From positions 12,836,001 through 12,900,000 of the forward strand of contig BSBM01000123.1 in NCBI GenBank assembly GCA_027924585.1: a stretch of 64,000 bases of DNA, read 5' to 3'. This document shows positions 47,735-59,205 of the stretch, one piece after another (positions within the stretch are counted from its first letter, which is position 1; every line of letters starts with the position of its first letter). This DNA is from Larix kaempferi. Taxonomy: Eukaryota; Streptophyta; Pinopsida; Pinales; Pinaceae. The position numbers and the translations under genes are program-made. The notes beneath the pieces are model-generated. The model made no database searches, was not told the origin of the DNA, and saw only the letters and a list, made by a program, of their open reading frames with translations.

Positions 47735-50700
47735 CAATGTTACCAGCATCGGTGATTTTTCGCCAACATCATGAGATATTGCGATGTCATCTCCTCGACG
47801 ATAAAATCGCCAAACATTGCGGCAATTTTTTAGGCGATTTTTGCTTCAATAAAATCATGATTTTTTCGCAGTTTTTAGTAAAAATCGCGAGTTGATAATT
47901 GAACATCGACCGTCCACGAGGTCTACAAAACACGCCTTTTTTGGCGTTTTTTCTCCATCATTCGAGCTGCGAACAACCTTGGAGGAGAGCTAAGGTGAGG
48001 AGAACGCCAGTCTGTGGACGAGAACGTTGGTCCGTGGAGGAGAATGTTGATCTATGGAGGAGAATGTCGGTCCAAGCCTCAAGGTATGTGCATTAAACCC
48101 CTTCCTGCTTTCATTTCTCACGTTTTCTCCACTATGTGTGAAGTTTGATTCCTTAAGGTGTGCCCTCTTCATTCAATGGTGACTGAGCCATTTCCTAACA
48201 AGTGTGATCGCCTTCACTAGTGACTAAACCAGTCCCTTATCGGTGCGTCCTCCTTCCCATTGAGTTTGTAATTTGTCAAACTTGAGAAGAGGGGAAAGTT
48301 GGAAACACAGTTATAAAACTGTAAACCATTGGTTAAAATTAAAAACAGCCCTAGAAACTTATAAAGGAGGCCTGTTTGATGCATAGAGAGTGCCCAGAAT
48401 TAATGATGGTTGCTTATTGAGGGTTGAAGAGTGCCTAAATGTCCTTCTCACTGCCTCTTAATGCTTGTTTGAAACTTTGAACCTTTGATGTCAAGATTCA
48501 AAACAGTCCCAAAAAATGCTTGGAAAAGACTTGATCTGTAGTTTTAACTTTATAAATGTAGATTAATTTTTCCTGTTTGTCTGATATGCAATTTTTTGCA
48601 ATGAAATATGCTAAAACAAGTTTTTTTTTATGTTACAGGTTCGAAGTTTCAAACTAGTTTCCATATTACAAAGTTACAAACATGCCGAAGACTTTGGATC
48701 CATTTTGGGAGTATGTAAAGAATGTTGATCCACATAATCAACAAAAGCTTAAATGCAATTTGTGTGGGAAGGAGATGACGAGGGGGATAAGTAGGCTCAA
48801 ATACCACCTCGCACAACTTACAAGGCATGAGGTGGATGTTTGTAAAAACTCCACTCCTGAAATTATTCATATGGCCAAACTCGCAATTGAAGGTATTGGC
48901 AAGAGAAAAGATGAAAGGAAAGATTTGAGACAGGAACTTCGAATGAGAGTGGCAGTAGGATTCGAGACAGTCGGACACACTTTAGGGAGAGGGGGGAGTG
49001 GGACCTTATCCTCACCTTCCATAATGCCTTCAACTACATCTCATTTCTTTGTTACAAGATCCACGCGTAGTGGACAACCAAGTATAAGCTCAATTGTCAA
49101 GACAAAGGAGAAAAAGGAAGCAGACAAACTTGTGGGTCGATGCCTTTTATGGAGTGATATTCCATTCCACTTTGCGAGGAACCCATTCTATGTGTCTATG
49201 TTTGAATCCGTTGCTATTGTCGGGTCGAGGTATAAGCCCCCCACTTATGAGGAGTTGAGAGGGCACATCCTTGATAATGAAAACGTCGATTGCACTTCTA
49301 GGTTGCAGGAGCTTCGAGCTTCATGGAAGGTCACAAGATGCACTGTGATGTCAGATGGTTGGACTGATACGAAGGGTAGGATCCTTTTCAATTTCTTGGT
49401 TCATTGTCCCAGGGGAACATTGTTTATAAAATTCGTGGATGCATCTGCACAGGTCAAAGATGCAGCATTACTATGTCAATTGTTGGATGGGTTCATCCGA
49501 GAGATAGGTCGGCAGCATGTTGTCCAAGTCATAACGGGCAATGCTGCGAATTATGTGGCAACTGGCAAGATACTTATGGACAAGTATCCTACATTGTTTT
49601 GGACTCCTTGTGCAACACATTGTATTGGCTTGATCTTAAAGGATATGGGAAAGATTGAGTTTATCAGGGATGCCATTGATTCAGCAAGAAGCATCACCAA
49701 ATTTATATACAATCATGCTTATGTGCTTAGCTTGATGAGGCAGTTCACTGGTGACAAGGAGTTGGTGCGTCCTTCGATCACTTGTTTTGCCACTAGTTTC
49801 ATCTGTCTTCAGTCTCTCCTTACTTCTATGTGGGACTTGCAGACTATGTTCCTTTCAGTTGAGTGACGTACTTTATCAATTAGCACTAAATCGGAGGGAC
49901 AAGCCATATTTAGGCTAGTGTCATACCAGGATAGTTTATGGGATGGAGTGAAGGAGGTGTGTACCATCAACAAACCTTTGGTAAAGGTTCTTCACTTGGT
50001 TCATGGAAACAAGCCCACAATGGGCTACCTGTTTGAGGCCATGGATAGGGCAAAAGAGGCCATTCATGCCTATTATGAGGTCAAGGGGGATGAGGAGCAT
50101 GCGAAAAAACAATTGATATGGGGGGTGATTAATCAAGAATGGAACAATACACTTCCTCGCCCCATTCATGCTGCAAGGCTATACCTCAACCTTGCATTCT
50201 CTTACTCTTATGGCTTCAAGTTTGATACAGAGGTAAAGGATAGGTTCTTGGAGTGTGTCCACGGAATGGTGCCAAGTGCAGCTGACCGTTCAAAGATTTC
50301 CAAAGAGTTGGAAGTCTATAGGAGGGCAAACATTTGGGTTTGAGATGGCTATTAGTGACGTGGGAAACCTATGGTTCACGAGTACCTCATCTCCAAAAGC
50401 TTGTTGTTTGGGTGCTTAGCTAGACAAGTAACTCTTCTGGTTGTGAGCGCAACTAGAGTGTATTTGAAATAATACACACCAAGAAACGCAAGAGGTTAGA
50501 GAATTTCAAATTAAATTCTAAATACATTATAACTTGTAATTTATGTATTCTAATTTAATAAATTTATGATCCTCATACAGGTTGGATACCGAAAGCCTAA
50601 ATGATCTAGTCTACATCTACTACAATCTTAGGCTATGTGTGAAGCAGATTGAGAAAAAACCTGATGTGGAGGCCATTTCATTGGATGGGATGACACCACT

Positions 50701-51437
50701 ACTATGTGGAGAGTGGAGACTGAGGAACCTGTTATGGATGCGTCCCTTGATTGGTTAGAGGATGATACACAGGACATGGAAAGTGAGACATGGGAGGATG
50801 AGGAGTTTGAGAGTGTGCCACCACCAAAGCCACCAATTTCACAGCCACAATCTGTCAGAGGGAGCCAGACATATGGCCAGTGGTAGCAATAGTAGTGATA
50901 GAGGACTTGATGAGGGTCTACTACCTAATCATTCTTCTAGTTCTTCTAGAGTACATCAGTTTCCAGGCACTTCTGGAGGACAGCATAGTCCACGACGACC
51001 CCCACAACCGCCTGGGTGTTCTAGCTTTAGAGTCATAGCCATTACCAGAGTGATTACCTTTGCCTGTAAAAGGGGTAGAGGGAATCCACAGTTTACTCTA
51101 TTTACTTGATTTCATTGTATATGAGATACATTGACTGTATTTTTTTTGTGATTCATGAGTCGGGGACTCAAGATTCAGGACACGATTCATTTTTTATGTG
51201 TGATGTATCACTAGACGCCTTATACATCTTATATATCGGTTTTCTTTCCATATTAATGTGGCAATGTATTTATTTGATGTTCTTGTTGCTTTAGATGTTT
51301 AGAAAAAAAAAATTAAATGAATATTTTTGTATTTTTTTAAGTTTGTCGATGTTTGTCGACATTTTTTGTCGATAAATCCAATAATTTTGTTTTGGACCCT
51401 CGGCGATATATTCGCTGACACGATATTTGTAACACTG
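47735..51437 (+). mobile_element. hAT-2: complete but defective hAT element
   Basis: Ends CAATGTTAC (left) and CAGTGTTAC (reverse complement of right). Flanking octamers actccaat (47727-47734) and aatccaat (51438-51445) match at 7 of 8 bases. Subterminal gcgatttttt/tgtcgatg repeats at both ends. Transposase on the plus strand. Length 3.70 kb, nearly equal to hAT-1. Inserted in the pol of gypsy B. Confidence 0.9.
48682..51110 (+). pseudogene. hAT transposase (BED finger, DUF659), nearly intact N-terminal two thirds
   Basis: Open for 394 codons from 48682. BED-type finger with C25, C28, H42, H49; DUF659 region about 150-310 with SDGWTD (D225) and 'FWTPCATHC'. At residue 286 the second catalytic position reads Gly (ITGNAANY, where the family and hAT-1 have TDNAANY). 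A TGA at 49864-49866 probably replaces Trp; the same frame continues to 50343. After a frameshift near 50360 the dimerisation region is readable around 50380-50500 (GCERN-stop-SVFEIIHTKK, TAG for Trp). An intron-like gap with AG at about 50580 precedes 'LNDLVYIYYNLRL'. The upstream sequence ending ttacaggtt (48640) suggests an intron in the 5' leader. Not functional: catalytic Asp lost and three breaks. Confidence 0.92.
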
Positions 51438-51445
51438 AATCCAAT

Positions 51446-52200
51446 AGCTATCACTATTGTGTTCTTGTGGACATTAAAATCTTGTTTTAGTCAAGAAATT
51501 ACAAGATGGGTGCATGGACAATGTTGCATTCAATGTCTGACACTTTGTTGTCTACTGAAATGGTGTCCTTTAACAATGCCTCTATCGAATTTGCTACACC
51601 TATTTTACCTTTGAAGGATTGGTCAACAACTCCAACTTTGTAATCGCTTTCACCTTGTTCAAGTCCACCATCATCTTGTCCTACAAGATGATATGTCCTA
51701 ATCACTTCCCAATGATTGCAAAAACAAGGATTTTTCTAGGTTGAAAGAGACAACTGCCTCCCAACACCACTTCAGCATCTATTTCAAGTTGAATAATGAT
51801 GATTCAAACCAAATAACGCCCCATCATCTAAGTAACATCCAAAGAGCAATGAATGAAGTCCTTAAAAATGTTGATGATTGTCCTTTAAAAACATGGAGTA
51901 TTTCAATTTTCATGAGAGCGAAAGGAATGCCTAACCCACTCAATGGCACTTCTAGTTAGTTGTCGATCCTTTTCTCTGATAGACACCTTGTTGTAGGAGT
52001 AACCACCCAAGAAGGAATAGATTTCTCATCCAACCATTGCTTCAAGAACCTCTTTCTATGAATGGAGCTCAAAATGGGTCTCTAATCACCCCATATAACA
52101 TGTGGAAGTCCACATAGTGTGAAGCTTCCATTCTTTTCCTTGGTAACTATTGTCGGTGATACCCATTCCATTTCCATTATTAGATACATCACACCTACAT
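51446..52200 (-). pseudogene. Gypsy B reverse transcriptase remnant
   Basis: On the minus strand near 52150 'TIVTKEKNGSFTLC' and 'LCVDFHMLYGVIRDPF' recall the gypsy RT start (V-P-KKNG--R-CVDYR-LN---I-D-FPLP). Near 51740 'VVSFNLEKSLFLQSLG' matches LNPxKSxF..xxGxxLG, the thumb-entry motif. The YxDD segment between is unreadable. Stops and frameshifts throughout; hAT-2 follows directly. Confidence 0.7.
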
Positions 52201-55200
52201 TGAGCAATTTTTTCAACACCTCTTCCACTTTTGCCTTATACTTTGGATTTCATCTTATACAATCTATGTCTTAATAGTCTAGGGTCCAGTTGTCACTCAA
52301 ATTTCAAATCACTATATTCCTTTGAAAATCCCTTCATATCATGATAACTATAGGTAAAAACATCTGCAAATTCTTTAAGAAAAAACTACTTCAACTAAAG
52401 CTCTATAGTTCCAAAAATCACCATGGTAACATTCCTTGGTTCTTACATGTCTCTAACTATATTATTTTCTTTCTCTTGTCTTTTGCTCCATAGAAATTCC
52501 TTTCACGTGTAGGCTACTCATCTACCTGCCTAATTCAAGATTTCTCTCTAGCATAATTTTCTAAGACAATGTCTTCTTCTCTAGTTGATACGTGGAAGAC
52601 CATCTCAATATTGTCCTTTTCGAAGTGTTGATCAATAGTTGTCCTCTTATGCTACAATGCCTCGCATAGAATGTGATTTTCTTATCCATTTCCTTTGTCC
52701 GATTTTGTCTTGAACAGTTACCAAAGTTCTGTCCAAATCCTTTGTTTCTCTTCCTCTCTTGTTCACAATACCAAATGTTTGCCAATCCATCAATTAGTCC
52801 AACTAGGGAATGGACAATTGCTTCCTCAAGGTCCACATGTGCTTTCATTTCTTGTTGCTTAATGTCCATCAACTTGAACAAGCAAGAGAAACCTTTTGCA
52901 CCATATTACCCACAGTATTTCTCCCCTTTCATCTTCTTTAACCTACTTAGAAAAAATATCTTTATTTCTTCCCACGAAACTATGTACTTCCTCAACAAAA
53001 TGCGCTAACCACCAAAATAATAGGAATAATCTCACCTTGTCCTCTTAGGACAAGTGTTCTGTTGTGACTTCAAATTTCTTCAAATGTAATACTAGGTCCT
53101 TGTCATTTTGAAAGTACTTAATAGTCTCAAATAACTTTGGCCTATCCCAGAAGACAACTAGAGTGTCCTCGAGGACAACAAAAGTCGTATATTTTAGTAT
53201 AGAAATTTTGAGACATCTTTAAATATCCAAAAGAACATCTCATGATATTCACAAGCCCATCCATCAATTACCTTGTCAAAATATTCACTTGTTGACACAT
53301 ACACATGCAAGATGCCATTCTCGTCTGGACCATACTCCTTTCACACCAAGTATAGATTATCTTTGTTTTCCCCTAGGTTAGTTGACTTGCTCTTGATTGA
53401 TAGCATTTGTTTCTGCTTCATATATTGGCGTTATCTTCCACAAGGACAATGACATTTTTATGTCCCTCGTAAAACATCACGGCTACCTCGTCCAAGCAAA
53501 CTATCCCTCTTATCACATAATCCAATCTCTGAAACAAAATTCTAAATGCATCACGTGGTAGCCTCAAGAACTTGAATGTCCTTGTGGTCTTAACCTTATA
53601 ACACTATTTTCATAGTCGTTAGCTTCCCCACAAGCTTACATGTGTAGTGATAGCGATCATCTACTGTTATACTTGTATTGTTGTGTTTTAGAGGAGGTTT
53701 ACCAAAAACTTTGTCCCATAATATAATCAATATGATGTTAATTTCAACGTTAATGTCTACCATAGCATATGTTTGATCCTCTTACCCATAATTATAGCAA
53801 GAACTCATAAATCTTCATTAAAAAATGCACTTATCTTTCTTACCCATGTAGATGCATCACGTGGTAGCCTCAAGAACTTGAATGTCCTTGTGGTCTTAAC
53901 CCTATAACACTATTTTCATAGTTGTTAGCTTCCCCACAACCTTACATGTGTAGTGATAGCGATCATCCACTGTTATATACTTGTATTGTTGTGTTTTAGA
54001 GGAGGTTTACCCAAAACTTTGTCCCATAATATAATCAATATGATGTTAATTTCAGCGTTAATGTCTACCGCAACATATCTTTAATCCTCTTACCCACAAT
54101 TATTGCAAGAACTCTTAAATCTTCATTAAAAAATGCACTTATCTTTCTTACCCATGTAATTGTCCTAGAAATTGGCTTCATCTACATCTAAAAGACATCC
54201 CAAAAAATCATAGATCTTCGTAATATTCGTTAACTTTCTTATCTCGGTGAACAAGTCCCTTGTCCCACCCATGTATGTCTGGACTCCGATGTGGCCTTTC
54301 CATAGATCTCTAGTCATTTCTAAGTCTTTTCTTTATGCATCCTCACCTTTCATGTATAGCCTTCAACAATGTTTGCAGGACCTCTTTCTACTTTATGTAA
54401 TCTATCTCATCATTGCCACTTTATGGTTCCTTATTCTCAGATTCGTTGCCTCCATAACGACACAAGTGAGCTCTTGGGGCCACAAAAGCTTGTTTTTGTG
54501 GTGGTTCCTTAATGTCTTTAATCGTCACACAATACTTTCTAAAGATCCCCTTCAACTTGGGACACTTATGTATCTCATAGTACCTAAGTCCACAATGCGT
54601 GCAAGATAGACAACCTACAATACTGCAAATACAATTATGTGCCATGTTTCCACACATCCCACAAAGATAACATTACATGATTGCTTACTCCAAGCAATGA
54701 CACACTATTATTTGAATGTCCTACCACCCACAAGATATTAGCATTTGTTGACTATCCTTCAAGATTAATCTAGATATTTAGGACAATTTGGCTACTCTAT
54801 CCTTGACCATTTGGTCTTCCAACGCATTTCCAATTTTTGGGATTGTTTGTGCAATTGACCCAAGCCATGATCTGTAGTAATATAATTTTCGAATTAATTA
54901 AACTTATTGCAAAGCAAAGTCTTTCTTGTTCCTTCATTCTTCACCATGTCTTTTCCACTGCTTGGCCCAAGGTTGGTCTCGATGCTTAGTAGCCTCTGCC
55001 ACCATTTTCAAGTTGTTTTCCATCCTTTGAAGCTTCTACTCCAATTTGTCCATGGTAATCACATCTATTACTCCTTCCATCTTTATTGTTGCATATATTG
55101 CTTCTCTATCTATTTGTGTGGCCTTGTGCTCCAAACATTTGCTAAGATTATTTGATTCAGCCCTAATATAAACCAATTGATCTTTTCATATTCTAGCGTC

Positions 55201-56734
55201 CAATAGCTCATTTAACTCAATTGTTCCTTAATCTATGTGTTGTACTTGACCACTATCACACCATCCTTTTGTTTAATACTTTTTAGTTGATTAAATTCAA
55301 AAGGTTCGACATCAATATATGCTCGATCTATGGACAACAATATCCCAAACCTCCAAGGAATGTTGTGCATATGCTTTTCTATACCAAGACAAAGTAGTTC
55401 CGCATAATGAGCCTTTAAATTGAGCCCAATTATTATTTGACTTTAGGTATCCATAGCACTGCCATATAACATCGAGAGTGAACAAGTGATCATACCCATT
55501 AGAGTTTCCATCACAAGTAGAGACACGATTCAAATCTACAATCTTCAACCTTCTCCTATAGTGGGCATCTTTGGCCTCATTTGAATTGTACCTCTAATAT
55601 CGATATTGGTACTCTTTTTTTCTAATCTAGGTACGAGTGCCTAAAATGTATGTGCAAAGTCTATGGAGAACTCCTAGGGCTCCTTCGTGCTCTTCTTCCT
55701 ATGTATTGCCCACGTCCCATCTTCATCTTCTTTTTCCTTTTCCTCTCATGATCCCTTCCATTGTTTCCTTTATTTTTATTCTTCTAAACCCCATGTTCTT
55801 TGTCTCTTTCTCTCTTTCACTCTCTTCCTCATCCTCCTTGTCCCTTTATCTTTCCTTCCCATATTTCCTCTATAATTGCTTTTTCAATTCATTAAACCTC
55901 AATTGCCTTAGCCTTTCTATTTCCAAATCGCAATCTCTCTAGGTCCTCTAATTGTCTCTCTCTTTCTCGCTCCTTCTCTTGTTCTCCTTTCCTTTAAGTT
56001 CACAAAATTAACAAAGCTTCCCAACTCATGTCCTTGTAGTTTGTTGCCTTGGTTAGATGTCCCACCATCTTTTGGCTTACTTTTGTCTCCCGGCCCAACG
56101 ACTTCTTTCAATAGGAGCACCCAAGTTCCAATTTACACATTTCAAATTTGTCTTTATCATTTGCCTCTCCAACATCTCAATGGCTTCTAGTCTTCAATGA
56201 CGCCATCATTGTCCTACCATCCCAAGGGACAGCCTAGGCAAAAATTCTCTCTTGAAAGCAGAAAGTAAGTTGAACACATTCCCTTTGTTAAATCCACGTT
56301 CAGCGTCCTCTGTCTTCTTGCAAAACCTTGCCCTTTAACAATAGGACATGTTTTCCACTACCAGACCCTAAATCTGTCCTCTTAAATATCCTTGTCCTCT
56401 AGATGGCAATAGGTGAATGTCATATCCCTTGTTTGAAAGAAAATCGGAATGGACCGTTGTCCTCAAGCAAACTCTACTTTCAATGTCCTTGACTTCTTTA
56501 CACACCTTTGTCCTTTCTACATCTGCATGATCTCTTTTATGCGATCCAAATTGAGTCAATGGCAATGCAATCCATCCAACCAAATTTCTAGATTGTTGAC
56601 CTTTCGTTGTGTCCTGTGTCAATGCACATAAGTGTTCTCACCCTCTCATAAGCAAACTTAGTCCAACCCTAAAACAAGTTGCATCCTCAATACACGAGGA
56701 AAAACAACCAAATTCATAAGAATGCCCCCCAAAA
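52201..56734 (-). pseudogene. Gypsy B gag/protease region, decayed
   Basis: Long stretch with no clean domain. The minus-strand open frame 54421-54657 is Cys/His-rich (CGNMAHNC and CTHCGLRYYEIHKC), which could be decayed nucleocapsid zinc knuckles. The minus-strand frame 52561-52881 is charged and ends with a partial CCHC-like piece. Position upstream of RT fits gag and protease. The protease motif was not found. Confidence 0.5.
53546..54158. repeat. 306-bp tandem duplication
   Basis: Copies 53546-53851 and 53852-54158 (atgcatcacgtggtagcctc...cttacccatgta), differing at scattered bases. Inside the gypsy B interior. Confidence 0.9.
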
Positions 56735-57391
56735 TGTTGAGGACACTCACACCAACATTTGAAAAATGAAAGTGGGAATTATTGGAGATAATCTTAACAA
56801 TAACAAAGGCTATAGTCCCCCTCAATCATAAACAAGTCTCAAGTGCAGTCCCAAGCATTAACATGTCCATACCAAGCATTTGACCCATGCATATATCATA
56901 AAGTAATAATAACCCAAACAAACACAACAACAAAAAGATACCAAAGTATCAAGACAAATATTTATAGTGGGAACCCGAGTGTCCAAAGAAATCTCACTGT
57001 CAAACTCAATAATTTTTATTATCAAAATATGTCCATTACATAACAAGACTATACAATCAACCAATGCACTCAAATGTCATATCCATGCTTAAGCCTACAC
57101 CACATTGTTTGTTGTCTTTAGCTAAGCATACATGCTCCATAGTCTCCAATGAGCCCAACCAAACACTAACAAACCATAACAGAGCAATTTATTGAACCTA
57201 CCTAGGAGCAATCCTCAAAACCAAGAACATGACCTTTTCCTACCTTTTGTCTCACCTATATATAGACACTTCAAAACAAACCTAGCCAACTACAACAATG
57301 ATCATCATTAAGTACCATCACTTAGTTGACTATAACCACAAACATTAAGACACGTCACTTACAACAACTAGTAAGTTCTTAATTGTCAGCA
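56735..57391 (-). repeat. Gypsy B 5' LTR
   Basis: Starts TGTTGAGGACAC on the plus strand and ends near 57391. Contains a ctatatatagac TATA-like site near 57250. Matches the 3' LTR in order but with many substitutions, so the element is old. Confidence 0.75.
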
Positions 57392-58370
57392 TTAAGACCA
57401 ACCAGCATCCCCCATTCGAGGCAAGAACGGAATGCCCAATTCTTTTGCTATCACATCGATTTTCATATGCATCAACCTCGTATCCACAGAGTTCCTTCTA
57501 GAACTGAACTGGGATCTCATCTCCCCTCTTTCTCTTCCCTCCCCTACAACACCCAACCGAGAAGGCCTTTCATGATCCAATAGAGCAACACCATTCTTTC
57601 AAACTGGGACTGCCTATCCCGGGATGTCCCAGGGTCATGAATCCATAGCTCTAGAGCAGAGAAATCTTCCTGTGGCTTAGCCTCTTCCAGCTCCTGCCAA
57701 AGGCCCTGTTCTATCGCCTCAATCTCTGCCCTTATAGACTAAGGAATAGACGCTTTGTAAAACCAGGCCACTTGGGCCGCTCGTAATTGCTCTCTGTTCG
57801 CCCGATTTTTTCCTTTCCCCGCATGCCCCGTCGCTTCTCCCTTCGGCTCCATCTTCGCCGCACCACAGCTAATCAACAGGTCAGCCAGACTCAGCACCAT
57901 GAGAGACATAGAACCGCAACCTTGATAGACAGCCTCCCGACGTCGAATATTACCACCGACGAATGCACCCGTAATGTCAAGAAACAGGCTTAGTAACTTC
58001 CCTGCAATCATGGAACTAATCTCCCCTCTCGTCGTCGTACCATTTCCAAGATACACCCCAATTGCCACCATAAATCTCGGCATTATCCACCATCCATCTC
58101 CCGTACCTGCCATTAATTCTTTCCTTTGTCGCGTTGCCCAACCTTGGTCGAGCTACCTTCATAATGAAGCCTCTGCCATCCGAACACTCTCCACTATGTA
58201 TTATAAAACCTCGCTTATCCAGCACTCCCAAGCCCAGCATGCATCCCTCATTCCTCATCAACCCTTTCACCACAGGCACCCGCATCCAGGCAAGGTAAAC
58301 AACAAATTGTTGTCTAGGCAATAGATATAAATTATATTCTTCGTAGAAAAGAAGACATAACTCCAACTTT
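57392..58370 (-). pseudogene. Unrecognised coding-like sequence, GC-richer than its surroundings
   Basis: On the minus strand a 124-codon frame from 58113 to 57739 ends in TAG, and the same frame continues for more than 100 codons to 57392 ('AEIEAIEQGLWQELEEAKPQ' and onward). An overlapping upstream frame, 58366-58016, contains 'GLGVLDKRGFIIHSGECSDG' and may be the 5' part before a frameshift. The middle has two hydrophobic stretches (around GKLLSLFLDITGAFVGG and MSLMVLSLADLLI). Base composition is visibly more balanced than the AT-rich DNA on either side. I do not recognise the family: it may be a retroelement gag or LINE ORF1 of an unfamiliar type, or a captured host-gene piece. Confidence 0.45.
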
Positions 58371-58383
58371 TGCAGTTACCCTT

Positions 58384-59205
58384 GTAGAAAACAACCATCC
58401 ACATGCCATGGAAACATGACCCCCCAAAATTTTAGGAAAGGAAGAAATGGAGAAATTTAAAAATATATAAATATAACTAATTCAAAAATAGATTGTTTTA
58501 TATATCAAATTGTCAAGAAAAGTAGAATGAAAATGATCAAGAAAATTAGAATGATAAACACAAATGACAAATTAATAGAAAACTTGTGTATAAATTAACT
58601 CTCGGGAAAATTAGAACGATAGACAAACAACAATTTAATATAAAATTTGTGTTTATATTAACCCCCACATGATTACATTATGCAAAATCTAAAATCAGAC
58701 ATATAGATTAGACTATATGTGCCTAAATCTAGGTTGCACAATATGGAAAAATGGGTATGAGTTTATGAAAGCAGTACACACTAGAAACAGTACCCCCAAA
58801 ATTTGGAAATGGAAAAACACAGTATTAAAAATATGTAAAATATAAATATTTCAAATATTAGCTTTTTTAGAAATTAGAATGATGAACATAAATGACAAAT
58901 TAACAGAAAATCCGTGTATAAATTAACTCTCAGGAAAATTAGAATGATAGACATAAACAACAATTTAATAAAAAAATTGTGTATATTAACTCCCACATGA
59001 TTACATTTATGCAAAATCTAAAATCAGCCTTATAGATTAGACTATATGTGCCTAAATCTAAGTGCACAATATAGAAAAATGGATATGAGTTTATGAAACC
59101 AGTACACACTAGAAACAAAACCCCCCAAAATTTGGACATGGAAAAACATTATTAAAAATACGTAAAACATAATTATTTCAAAAATTAGTTTTTTTTAGAA
59201 ATAGC
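58384..59205. repeat. AT-rich tandem repeat, about 330-370 bp, 2.3 copies
   Basis: Markers such as ttagaatgat (58546 and 58874) recur at 328 bp. The ccccaaaattt word recurs at about 58422, 58793 and 59122. The first copy is longer by about 40 bp. Confidence 0.85.

Larger units (their letters stand above)
43889..57391 (-). mobile_element. Gypsy B: old Ty3/gypsy element with nested MITE and hAT-2
   Basis: Two diverged LTRs flank it: left (3') about 43889-45228 and right (5') about 56735-57391. Between them, on the minus strand, come gag-like Cys-rich text, RT (52200-51446), RNase H (47700-47475) and integrase (47250-46240), the Ty3/gypsy order. The left LTR is longer by a 187-bp tandem duplication and a 478-bp MITE; subtracting both gives about 675 bp against about 657 bp for the right LTR. 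hAT-2 (47735-51437) separates RT from RNase H. Exact LTR ends, primer site and target duplication could not be fixed. Confidence 0.85.
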
